DNA of 64,000 nucleotides from Thermohalobaculum sp039180675 (GTDB lineage Bacteria > Pseudomonadota > Alphaproteobacteria > Rhodobacterales > Rhodobacteraceae), in the NCBI GenBank assembly GCA_039180675.1, contig JBCDDC010000018.1, forward strand, positions 40,586 to 104,585, in the 5' to 3' direction. A program made the translations under genes and the position numbers. The notes beneath the pieces were generated by a model. It saw only the letters and a list, made by a program, of their open reading frames with translations. It ran no database searches and was not told the origin of the DNA. Shown in pieces: positions 55,353 through 63,702 of this stretch. How positions within the stretch are numbered: position 1 is the first letter of the stretch; each line of letters starts with the position of its first letter.

Positions 55353-57278
55353 GTGACCGACCGCCCGAAGACACCACTCCTGGATCGCGTGAATACGCCG
55401 AGCGATCTGAAGCAGTTCTCGGATACCGAACTCGCCCAACTCGCCCATGAACTGCGTGCGGAGACCGTATCCGCCGTCTCGGTGACCGGGGGCCACCTTG
55501 GCGCTGGTCTTGGCGTGGTCGAGATGACCGTCGCGATCCACGCGATCTTCGATACCCCGCGCGACAAGCTGGTCTGGGACGTGGGCCACCAGTGCTATCC
55601 CCACAAGATCCTGACCGGGCGGCGCGATCGCATCCGCACCCTGCGCCAGGGCGGCGGGCTTTCGGGTTTCACCAAACGCTCGGAAAGCGAGTACGACCCG
55701 TTCGGTGCTGCGCATAGTTCTACCTCGATTTCCGCCGCCCTCGGCTTTGCCATGGGCCGGGAGATGGGCTGCGACACCGGCGACGGCATTGCTGTGATCG
55801 GTGATGGCGCGATGACCGCGGGCATGGCCTATGAGGCGCTCAACAACGCCGGCGGGCTCGGCAAGCGGCTGATCGTGATCCTGAACGACAATGAGATGTC
55901 GATCGCACCGCCGGTCGGCGCGCTTTCGAACTACCTCTCGCGCCTCTACACGCAAAGCCCGCTGCGGGACCTCAAACATGCGGCGAAGGACATGTTGGAA
56001 GCGGTGCCGGGCCCGTTCGGCAAGATGATGCGCGAAGGGGCACACCGCGCCGAGAGTCTGATGAAGCACATGACCGTCGGCGGCACGATGTTCGAGGAGC
56101 TTGGCTTCGACTATATCGGCCCGATCGACGGCCACGATATGGAGCAGCTTCTGACCGTGCTCCGTTCGGTCAAGGAGCACGCGACGGGCCCGACCCTGAT
56201 CCACGCGCTGACTGTGAAGGGCAAAGGCTATGCCCCGGCCGAGACCGCGGCCGACAAGGGCCATGCGCGGGCAAAGTTCGATGTCATCACCGGCGAGCAG
56301 AAAAAGGCGCCTTCGAATGCCCCTTCCTATACCAAGGTCTTCGCCAACGCCCTGATCCAGGAAGCGAACGAGGACGACCGGATTTGCGCGATCACGGCGG
56401 CGATGCCCGATGGAACCGGCCTCGATGTCTTTGGCAAGGTCCACCCGGACCGGACGTTCGATGTGGGCATCGCGGAGCAGCATGGCGTCACCTTCGCCGC
56501 CGGGCTTGCCGGCGCGGGCATGCGCCCCTTTGCGGCGATCTACTCGACCTTTCTGCAGCGCGGCTACGACCAGGTCGTGCATGACGTGGCGATCCAGGGC
56601 CTGCCCGTGCGCTTCGCGATCGACCGGGCCGGGCTTGTCGGCGCCGATGGTCAGACCCATGCGGGCAGCTTCGATGTTGGATATCTCTCGAACCTGCCTG
56701 GCTTCGTGGTCATGGCCGCTGCGGACGAGGCCGAGCTTGTGCACATGGTCGCCACCGCCGCGCAGCTCGACGATTGCCCCTCGGCCTTCCGCTACCCGCG
56801 CGGCGAAGGCGCAGGCGTCGAGATGCCTGAGCGGGGCAAACCCCTCGAGCTTGGCAAGGGGCGCATTGTCCGCGAGGGCTCAAAGATTGCCTTGCTCTCC
56901 TTCGGCGCCCGCTTGCAGGAGTGTTTGAAGGCGGCAGAGGAGCTCGAGGCCCGCGGTCTTTCGACGACCGTGGCCGATGCCCGGTTCTCCAAGCCGCTCG
57001 ACCGGGACATGATCCTCAATCTCGCCCGCAACCACGAGGCGCTGATCACGATCGAGGAGGGTGCGGTCGGCGGTTTTTCCTCACACGTTCTGCATCTCCT
57101 GGCCCATGAAGGTGCGCTGGAGAGCGGCCTGAAGGTCCGCCCGATGGTCTTCCCCGATATCTTCATCAATCAGGACAGCCCCGCGAAGATGTATGATGTG
57201 GCGGCGATGAACGCCCCCCATATCGTGGATCAGGCGCTCCTGGCTCTGGGGCAGATCGATCACGCCGCACATGGCTGA
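55353..57278 (+). CDS. dxs: 1-deoxy-D-xylulose-5-phosphate synthase
   Basis: A 641-residue transketolase-like enzyme. GDGAMTAGMAYEALNNAGG near residue 150 is the thiamine diphosphate site and the C-terminal part has QRGYDQVVHDVAIQ and DRAGLVGADGQTHAG. It makes DXP from pyruvate and glyceraldehyde 3-phosphate, the first MEP step. The GTG at 55353 follows GGGGATCAATAA. With ispE it supplies isoprenoid precursors. Confidence 0.97.
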   Translation: MTDRPKTPLLDRVNTPSDLKQFSDTELAQLAHELRAETVSAVSVTGGHLGAGLGVVEMTVAIHAIFDTPRDKLVWDVGHQCYPHKILTGRRDRIRTLRQGGGLSGFTKRSESEYDPFGAAHSSTSISAALGFAMGREMGCDTGDGIAVIGDGAMTAGMAYEALNNAGGLGKRLIVILNDNEMSIAPPVGALSNYLSRLYTQSPLRDLKHAAKDMLEAVPGPFGKMMREGAHRAESLMKHMTVGGTMFEELGFDYIGPIDGHDMEQLLTVLRSVKEHATGPTLIHALTVKGKGYAPAETAADKGHARAKFDVITGEQKKAPSNAPSYTKVFANALIQEANEDDRICAITAAMPDGTGLDVFGKVHPDRTFDVGIAEQHGVTFAAGLAGAGMRPFAAIYSTFLQRGYDQVVHDVAIQGLPVRFAIDRAGLVGADGQTHAGSFDVGYLSNLPGFVVMAAADEAELVHMVATAAQLDDCPSAFRYPRGEGAGVEMPERGKPLELGKGRIVREGSKIALLSFGARLQECLKAAEELEARGLSTTVADARFSKPLDRDMILNLARNHEALITIEEGAVGGFSSHVLHLLAHEGALESGLKVRPMVFPDIFINQDSPAKMYDVAAMNAPHIVDQALLALGQIDHAAHG

Positions 57279-57313
57279 TTGCCGCTGAGGCGGGATCCGG
57301 CTATCCGTCAGTG

Positions 57314-58855
57314 ATGCCGGATAGGGGGTGGACGATCTGGGATGTGTCGGGGGTCGTGCTTGCGATCCTCATACTGGTGACCGTGGCGCGCGGCCACCAG
57401 GGCTTCATGATGGATGATGCCTATATCGCGCTCAGATACGCGATCAACTTCGCCGAGAGCGGCCAGCTTGCTTGGAACCCGGGAGAGCGGGTCGAAGGCT
57501 ACACAAACTTCCTGTTTGTCGTGGCGCTCGCCGGGCTGATCAAGCTGGGCCTGCCGTCGATCGCGACGGTTCACATCGTCACCTACGCAAGCCTCTTGGG
57601 GCTGGTCGCGACCGCAACTTTCATGTTCCGGCGGCTCGCGCCGGGTGAGAGCAATGCGCCGGCTCGGGCCATCGCGCTTCTCGCACTCGCGGTGACGCCT
57701 GCCCTCGCGATCTGGACCGAGGGCGGGTTGGAGACGGTGCCACTCGCCTTTCTGCTCGGCCTCGGCACGCATCTGGCGCTGCGAGCGGTGATGGAGGGTC
57801 ATGGGCCGCTCAGCAGTCTCCTTGCAGCTCTGCCCTTCGCGATGGCGGTTCTGACGCGCAACGATGCGGTCATCTTCGTGGCGGGCATCGGGCTCGGCCT
57901 GATCATCGGGACCAAGGGGGCGATGGGATGGCGCATCCTGCGGGCCTGTCTGACAACCCTTCCCGCGCTCGCGGCCCTCGGGGCCCACATGCTCTGGCGC
58001 ATGGATTACTACGGGGAGATCCTACCGCTCACAGCGCATGCGAAACTTGGTGTCCCAACAGAGGCTTGGGGTCATCATGCGCTGAACTACTTGCTGCTCG
58101 CCGTTTTCGCGGCTGGCACCGTCTATGCGGGCCTCATCGCGGTCGCGATCCGGACCGTGTTGGGCAGGGTGCCGCGCCGCGCCTTGATCCTTCTGGTTCC
58201 GGTCATCGCCCACATGATCTACGTCGCGGGCGTCGGGGGCGACTTCATGCCAGGCGCACGGTTCTTCGCGATCCTGGTCCTGCCGTCCGCAGCGCTGCTC
58301 CTGATTGCAATCGCTGAGGTGACCATCCTCAAACAACTCGTCATCGGGACAAACACTGTGGCCTTGCTCTATGTGCTCGGAACCCCGCTGCAAAACCAAC
58401 CCGCTGACCCGGTTGTCATGCATGGCAAGGCCGTGGGAGCGCATATCGCGCAGACCTGGCCCGACGGCAGTGTGGTTGCACTCAACACGGCTGGCGCGAT
58501 ACCTCATTTTGCGCCGGGCATGCTCTACATCGATATGCTTGGTCTCAACGATCCCGTCATCGCTAAGCGCGAGCCTGTTCCGATACTCTCGCCACGCCAG
58601 CGCAGTCCCGAGCATGCGAAGGGGGATAGTGCTTTTGTCCTCAGCCGGCAACCGGATTTCATCGTTCTGGGAAGGGCTGATGGCACAACCGCTGACAACC
58701 CGTTCTATCTCAGCGATTTCGAGCTCGTGGCGAGTGCCGAGTTCGATCGATGCTACCGCATGGAGGTCGAGTCTCTGCAACTCCCGGATGTCCGTGGCGC
58801 TGGGGACATGCAAAACCCGTTTCCTTTCACGTATTTTCGGCGTCTCTGCCCATGA
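57314..58855 (+). CDS. GT-C-type membrane glycosyltransferase
   Basis: A protein of about 513 residues with a run of hydrophobic helices. A DD motif in GFMMDDAYIALRYA near residue 36 and NPGERVEGYTNFLF near 58 follow the GT-C pattern in which polyprenyl-phosphate sugars are transferred on the outer face of the inner membrane; mycobacterial AftB shows a similar DDAxI and GERVEGYTNF. The acceptor is unknown. ATG 57314 and GTG 57311 are interchangeable starts. Confidence 0.75.
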   Translation: MPDRGWTIWDVSGVVLAILILVTVARGHQGFMMDDAYIALRYAINFAESGQLAWNPGERVEGYTNFLFVVALAGLIKLGLPSIATVHIVTYASLLGLVATATFMFRRLAPGESNAPARAIALLALAVTPALAIWTEGGLETVPLAFLLGLGTHLALRAVMEGHGPLSSLLAALPFAMAVLTRNDAVIFVAGIGLGLIIGTKGAMGWRILRACLTTLPALAALGAHMLWRMDYYGEILPLTAHAKLGVPTEAWGHHALNYLLLAVFAAGTVYAGLIAVAIRTVLGRVPRRALILLVPVIAHMIYVAGVGGDFMPGARFFAILVLPSAALLLIAIAEVTILKQLVIGTNTVALLYVLGTPLQNQPADPVVMHGKAVGAHIAQTWPDGSVVALNTAGAIPHFAPGMLYIDMLGLNDPVIAKREPVPILSPRQRSPEHAKGDSAFVLSRQPDFIVLGRADGTTADNPFYLSDFELVASAEFDRCYRMEVESLQLPDVRGAGDMQNPFPFTYFRRLCP

Positions 58856-58898
58856 GTCCCCCCTTGGTCTTTTGCCGGGACGGGTTACATGGCGCGCC

Positions 58899-59375
58899 AT
58901 GAAGCGCCTGTCCGATGCCGAATGGCAGACCCATCCGCTCAATCGCCTCTCAGGAGGCATGCTCGCCGTTCTGCTGTGGACGAGCGCGCAGCTCCTCTTT
59001 TCGCTGCTCCTCATCGTAGCGTTCCTGACAGAGGGAACCGGGGTCGTGTTCCTCGACGGCGTGCCGGATGCCTATGAATGGTGCCTCTGGGTGGCGATGA
59101 TCGCCGGGCCGTTCCTGATCGTGCCGTCGATTCTGACCAAGCGCCCCTCCGTGCCCTGGCTCTTCACCGGGTACATCCTGCTCACCTTCCTTCTCCTGAT
59201 CGGGGCCGAGGCGTTTGAGCTGAACTGGTTCTCCGCCGCCCGGTATGCCGAGCCTGGCGGCTGGATCCCCTCCGCCATCTTCGCGGCCGCCGTCTCGGTC
59301 GATCTGATCGTGATCCGCTATCTCTTCCTCGGCCGCCGCCCGAACGTCATCTTCCGCCGCAGAGAGATCGCATGA
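58899..59375 (+). CDS. Four-helix membrane protein (paralogue A)
   Basis: A 158-residue protein with four membrane helices. It begins MKRLSDAEWQTHPLNRLSGG and ends DLIVIRYLFLGRRPNVIFRR. Both ends recur in the next gene, so the pair arose by duplication. The family is not known to me. It is overlapped by the ATG of its neighbour. The ATG at 58899 is preferred over a much longer frame that runs back through the glycosyltransferase gene. Confidence 0.7.
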   Translation: MKRLSDAEWQTHPLNRLSGGMLAVLLWTSAQLLFSLLLIVAFLTEGTGVVFLDGVPDAYEWCLWVAMIAGPFLIVPSILTKRPSVPWLFTGYILLTFLLLIGAEAFELNWFSAARYAEPGGWIPSAIFAAAVSVDLIVIRYLFLGRRPNVIFRRREIA

Positions 59376-59854
59376 CCGCGTGGCGCGAACTCACGGCGGA
59401 GGAGTTCTACGAGCATCCTCTCAATCGCATGCGCGGCGGCATGGGCTTCACGCTGACCTGGATCGGGTTTCAGAGCCTGTTTGCCCTGGTCCTCCTGATC
59501 CTGCTCGTCACCCTGACCGAAGAGATGATCGACCCGCTGCTGCCACAGACCTATGAATGGGCAAGCTGGGCGTTCCTGCTGACCGGCCCGCCCATCGTTC
59601 TCTGTCTCCTGATCTGGCGGGTGGCCTGGGCGCCGGCGATCTATCTGGCCTATTTCGTCGGTGTCTTGCTCTTCGAATTCATCGCCGAGGTCTGGTCGCC
59701 CTTCTTCCTCGACCCGGCCACCTACACCACCGGCGACGGCCTGATCGCGCTCGCGGTCTTCCTGAGCTTCACGGTCGTGGACCTGATCGTCCTGCGCTAC
59801 CTCTTCTTCTCGGAACGCGCCAATGTGATCCTGCACCGCCGGGCCCGGGCCTGA
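59372..59854 (+). CDS. Four-helix membrane protein (paralogue B)
   Basis: A 160-residue protein with four membrane helices, starting in an ATGA overlap with paralogue A. Shared blocks are EEFYEHPLNRMRGGM at the start, TYEWASWAF in the middle and DLIVLRYLFFSERANVI at the end. It precedes tlyA with another overlap (TGATG), so A, B, tlyA and the next methyltransferase look like one operon. The function is unknown. Confidence 0.7.
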   Translation: MTAWRELTAEEFYEHPLNRMRGGMGFTLTWIGFQSLFALVLLILLVTLTEEMIDPLLPQTYEWASWAFLLTGPPIVLCLLIWRVAWAPAIYLAYFVGVLLFEFIAEVWSPFFLDPATYTTGDGLIALAVFLSFTVVDLIVLRYLFFSERANVILHRRARA

Positions 59855-60576
59855 TGGTTCGTCTCGATCAGCGGCTGGTCGAGCTTGGCCTCGCTCCCAG
59901 CCGCGCCCGCGCGCAAGCCTTGATCGCGGCAGGCGCGGTCGAGGTCGGCGGCACCGTCGTCACTAAACCGGGCCGCAAGACGGAGCCTGAGGCGGTGATC
60001 CGTGTGACGGCCGAGCCCAACCCATGGGTCAGCCGGGCAGCACTCAAGCTCGACCATGCGCTCGACACGTTCGGCCTGGAACCCGGCGGGCGGGCGCTGG
60101 ATGTCGGCGCCTCCACCGGCGGGTTCACCCAGGTGCTCCTCGCTCGGGGGGCGGCGTATGTGCACGCGCTCGATGTCGGCCATGGCCAGCTTCACCCGAC
60201 GATCGCAGCCGACCCCAGGGTCATCCCGCATCAAGGTGTTAATGTGCGGGAAATCTCTGAGGGGCTGATCCCGCCTGTCGACTGGATCACTGCCGACGTC
60301 TCCTTCATCTCGCTTGCCAAGGCGCTGCCCCGCGCCCTGACGCTCGGCCTGCCAGGGGCGCATCTCGTCGCCCTCGTCAAACCGCAGTTCGAGGTCGGCC
60401 CGCGTCAGACCGGCAAGGGCGTCGTACGCGACCCCGCCTTGCACCGAAGCGCCTGCGAGGGCGTCGCCCGGTTCCTCTCCTCCTCCGGCTGGCAGGTGAC
60501 GGGCGAGACCGAGAGCCCTATAACCGGCGCGGATGGCAACCGCGAATTCCTCATCGCGGCGGTGAAATCGGACTGA
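59854..60576 (+). CDS. tlyA: TlyA-family rRNA 2'-O-methyltransferase
   Basis: A 240-residue protein with an N-terminal S4 RNA-binding domain (RLDQRLVELGLAPSRARAQ) and a FtsJ-like methyltransferase domain: ALDVGASTGGFTQVLLARGA near residue 85 and VDWITADVSFISL near 140, with LVKPQFEVG near 173. TlyA methylates 16S and 23S rRNA. The ATG at 59854 overlaps the previous stop. Longer upstream frames pass through paralogue B and are not real. Confidence 0.9.
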   Translation: MVRLDQRLVELGLAPSRARAQALIAAGAVEVGGTVVTKPGRKTEPEAVIRVTAEPNPWVSRAALKLDHALDTFGLEPGGRALDVGASTGGFTQVLLARGAAYVHALDVGHGQLHPTIAADPRVIPHQGVNVREISEGLIPPVDWITADVSFISLAKALPRALTLGLPGAHLVALVKPQFEVGPRQTGKGVVRDPALHRSACEGVARFLSSSGWQVTGETESPITGADGNREFLIAAVKSD

Positions 60577-60583
60577 GGCATCC

Positions 60584-61813
60584 ATGACGCAGGAGGTCAC
60601 GATCGCCTCGCTTGGCGCGCGGGGCGACGGGATAACCGACGACGGGCTCTATGTCCCCTTCACGGTGCCGGGCGACCGGGCGATCGTCGACCCGCAGGGC
60701 GACCGTGCGCGCCTTGTCCAACTGCTCGCTCTGGGGCCTGAGCGTGCCGAGCCGCTGTGCCCGCATTTCACCCAGTGTGGCGGCTGCGTGGTGCAGCATT
60801 ACGCGGACGCCGCCGTGGCGGATTGGAAGACTGGTATCATCACTGCTTCTCTCGCATCCCGGGGCATCAGCGGGGTCGAGATCCGCCCGATGATCACCTC
60901 GCCGCCCGCCTCCCGCCGCCGTGTCGCGCTCTCGGCAAGGCGAACGAAGAAGACCATCCAGATCGGCTTTCATGCGCCGGGCAGCGACCGGATCGTCCCG
61001 ATCTCCGCCTGCGCCGTCGCCCGGCCCGAACTGGTCGCGTGTCTGCCCCGGCTGGAGGAGCTGATCTCCATCGGCGCCAGCCGCAAGGGCGAGATCCGCC
61101 TCGCACTGACTCTCACCGAAGGCGGGGTCGATGTCGCGATTAGCGGGGCCAAGGAGATGAGCGGGCCCGAGCGTGCCCTCCTCTCCGGTGCCGCGAACCG
61201 GGCAGGGATCGCGCGCCTGACATGGAACGGCGATGTGGCACTGACCCGCTCGCCCCCGACCGTCCGGCTGGGCCGGGCGCGGGCGACGCTCCCGCCCGGC
61301 GGCTTCCTCCAGGCGACGGCGGAGGGCGAGGCAGCGCTTGTTGCCGCCGTGCGCGAAGCGGTGGGCGATGCGCGGCGGATCGTCGATCTCTACGCCGGCG
61401 TCGGTACATTCACACTGCCTTTGGCCGAGCAGGCGTCTGTGCGTGCCTTCGAGGGGTCGGGTCCGGCCGTGGCGGCGCTCGACACCGCGTGGCGCGGGGC
61501 GGAGGGGCTGCGTGAGGTGACGTCCGAGAAACGGGATCTGGCGATGCGGCCTCTCCTGGCGCGGGACTTCAAGGATATCGAGGCCGTTGTGATCGACCCG
61601 CCCCGGGCAGGCGCCCTCCGCCAGACCGAAAATCTAGCGACCAGCGGCGTGCCCCGGATCACCGCGGTGAGCTGCAACCCGGCAACCTTCGCCCGCGACG
61701 CGCGGGTTCTGTTGGACGCGGGCTACACCCTCGACTGGATCCAGCCCGTAGACCAATTCCGCTGGTCTGCCCACACCGAACTCGCCGCGCAGTTTACGCG
61801 GCTGGGTTCGTGA
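60584..61813 (+). CDS. TrmA/RlmD-family RNA uridine-C5 methyltransferase
   Basis: A 409-residue protein with a short TRAM-like N terminus, a [4Fe-4S]-type cysteine cluster (CPHFTQCGGCVVQH near residue 59) and a SAM domain with VDLYAGVGTFTLPLAEQ near 270. The catalytic cysteine is in VSCNPATFARD near 365. The order and the iron-sulfur cysteines resemble RlmD/RumA. The target base is not known. It begins 7 bp after the tlyA stop. Confidence 0.88.
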   Translation: MTQEVTIASLGARGDGITDDGLYVPFTVPGDRAIVDPQGDRARLVQLLALGPERAEPLCPHFTQCGGCVVQHYADAAVADWKTGIITASLASRGISGVEIRPMITSPPASRRRVALSARRTKKTIQIGFHAPGSDRIVPISACAVARPELVACLPRLEELISIGASRKGEIRLALTLTEGGVDVAISGAKEMSGPERALLSGAANRAGIARLTWNGDVALTRSPPTVRLGRARATLPPGGFLQATAEGEAALVAAVREAVGDARRIVDLYAGVGTFTLPLAEQASVRAFEGSGPAVAALDTAWRGAEGLREVTSEKRDLAMRPLLARDFKDIEAVVIDPPRAGALRQTENLATSGVPRITAVSCNPATFARDARVLLDAGYTLDWIQPVDQFRWSAHTELAAQFTRLGS

Positions 61814-61894
61814 CCGGACATCAGGCAAACAACGCCTAGAACAAAACTCGGGTCTAAAGGCAGCCGCAAACGGCAAGACAAGGGCCTCTAATGC

Positions 61895-62281
61895 CTACGC
61901 TTTTGGCGTGTGGCAAACCGCTTCAATGTTATGCCCGTCGGGATCGAGAACGAAGGCCGCGTAGTAGTCCGGGTGATAATGCGGGCGAAGCCCTGGCGGC
62001 CCATTATCCGCCCCGCCCGCCCCGATTGCCGCCGCGTAGAACGCATCGACATCCGCCTGGCTCTCTGCCCGCAAAGCAACGTGCATCAGCCCGGTCGTTG
62101 CCCTCTCCTCAGCCAGCCAAAACCAAGGGCGATCATCGCCGTAGCCGGTTACCCGCACCCCGCCGGACTGCTCTTCGGGCACATCGAACAAGCGCCGGAC
62201 GCCCAGCGGCGCGAACGCCCGATCATAGAAGCGCGTGGATCGGTCGAAATCGGCAACACCAAAAGTGATATGATCGATCAT
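61895..62281 (-). CDS. VOC (glyoxalase)-family protein
   Basis: A 128-residue protein of the vicinal oxygen chelate fold. IDHITFGVADFDRSTRFYD at the start and HYHPDYYAAFVLDPDGHNIE near the end provide the repeated strand-helix pattern and metal-site residues (His at position 3, Glu in HNIE). Members include glyoxalases and resistance proteins; the substrate is not seen. It converges on the TrmA-family gene. Confidence 0.87.
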   Translation of the reverse strand: MIDHITFGVADFDRSTRFYDRAFAPLGVRRLFDVPEEQSGGVRVTGYGDDRPWFWLAEERATTGLMHVALRAESQADVDAFYAAAIGAGGADNGPPGLRPHYHPDYYAAFVLDPDGHNIEAVCHTPKA

Positions 62282-62723
62282 CTCATACGCTCTCCACGAA
62301 TGAGCGTTCCTTATGTCTCACGACACCAGAGAAGGTGGAGAAAGCGATCCCGAATTCCCTCCCGCAGTCGGCGTTCTCTGAAGCGAACAATGCTGCGAAG
62401 CGCAGCGTCAGTCAATTTGGGCTCCGAGCCGGACTTCTCGCCATCGCGACAGTGCAAGTGATACTCTGGAAATTGGTTGTTCGCGTCGCATACCTGCCAC
62501 TCGCAAAGCATGCTCGATGTCGCGAGGCGTTCTTGGAAAGCGGGCCTTGACCGGTTCGGGCGAAGTTCGATGCATCCGAAGAGGGCATTGTGGACAAAGC
62601 GGACGTTGCGAATACTCACTTGTTGGTAGGATGATATCTCCCGTTTACGGTGCCAGAGAGGACAAAATGCGACGGTTTTGCATGCACATTTGGTGGTGAC
62701 ACAGCAGATAAGTGAATTAGTTG
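62282..62723. other. Low-GC intergenic region of 442 bp
   Basis: The base composition falls clearly below the rest of the window. A minus-strand frame at 62311-62619 (102 codons, MSIRNVRFVHNALFGC at the start) exists but has no ribosome site and does not look like a conserved protein. This may be debris of earlier insertions near the IS3 element. Confidence 0.5.
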
Positions 62724-63446
62724 ATGACCAGCCCCGTTGACAGACAAATGCTGTTTTACATGTTCAGCCGTTTCGACAGTTGGGTGGATCCTGAGTTTTC
62801 CTACAAGAAGGTTTCGGAGACCGAAATCTTCAGCCCAAACGCCTCCAAAATTCAGTGTCGTCCACTCAAGGTGCCTGATTGGGATCTAGATTGGAAAATG
62901 TATGATCTTGTTGTTCCTGAATCTGAATCCAACAGATTTTTTTCTGAGGTAGAAATTGCCGAGGGTCTGCTTGCGCAAACGCCTGACGTCTTTCCGCTTG
63001 GTAGAGACTTATACATGTCTGAACGCGCGCGAGAGGCTTTGACTTTGCTCGGTTCAGGCGATCAGAATTTCATTCCGACGAAGGTCTCCAAAACTGGGCC
63101 TTCCGGTAAGTCTCGCAGCGACCTCTACATCGTCATTCCACGCATAGTCTTTTACAGTGACAGTGAGGAACACGAAGACATCTTTCCGGATATTGATTTC
63201 CACCCCAGCGCATTCAGAACACAACTTCACCAGATGCAGACAGAAACCGAGCTGACACAATTCCTAGGTCAACTGGGAATGTGGTGCCTTATCCCGCTGT
63301 ATTCGGAACCGTTTTTCAGTCCACAGCTTTTTCAAAAACTGAGCCAGTCTGGAATAACCGGTTTGGATGAAGAAACGAGCGACTTGCACCTCCGGTACAA
63401 CGGAGCCGAAACCATAGGTCACGTTTACCGAACAGGTCAGGCGTAG
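62724..63446 (+). CDS. Orphan protein of unknown function
   Basis: A 240-residue protein that starts MTSPVDRQMLFYMFSRFDSW. It is acidic and aromatic-rich with no signal peptide or membrane helix, and its codon use and GC content are well below those of the neighbouring genes. I see no recognised domain; the composition and size recall immunity-type proteins, but this is only an impression. An upstream TTG at 62721 is less likely. It lies beside an IS3-family remnant, which suggests acquisition by transfer. Confidence 0.6.
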   Translation: MTSPVDRQMLFYMFSRFDSWVDPEFSYKKVSETEIFSPNASKIQCRPLKVPDWDLDWKMYDLVVPESESNRFFSEVEIAEGLLAQTPDVFPLGRDLYMSERAREALTLLGSGDQNFIPTKVSKTGPSGKSRSDLYIVIPRIVFYSDSEEHEDIFPDIDFHPSAFRTQLHQMQTETELTQFLGQLGMWCLIPLYSEPFFSPQLFQKLSQSGITGLDEETSDLHLRYNGAETIGHVYRTGQA

Positions 63447-63702
63447 CGCCAGATTGCTGCACCTATGCTCGCTATTGGTGCTACAAAGACCGGTGCGTAA
63501 AATTTGCGCTGATGGAGATTGGGGGCGCTATCGTCGGACACAGATAAAGAAAACTCTGAACGCGAAAGGGCCAGAGCAGAACTGCTGGAACTGATGGAGA
63601 CGATCAGTTAGTAGCATGATGCAGCCGGGTGGATGAGCAACTTAGAAAATGCATTGTGGGAGTTCAGGGCAGGAACGGAATATGGGCTGGGTACTATTTT
63701 AC
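63447..63702. other. Low-GC intergenic region
   Basis: A 256-bp gap before the IS3 element. A TTG at about 63525 opens a 30-codon frame ending in ARAELLELMETIS and stop at about 63612; it may be a peptide or a gene remnant but has too little support to call. Confidence 0.4.

Noticed and set aside
62311..62619. A 102-codon minus-strand gene
   Set aside because: It lacks a ribosome site and recognised similarity, and sits in debris-like sequence; noted only in the region entry.
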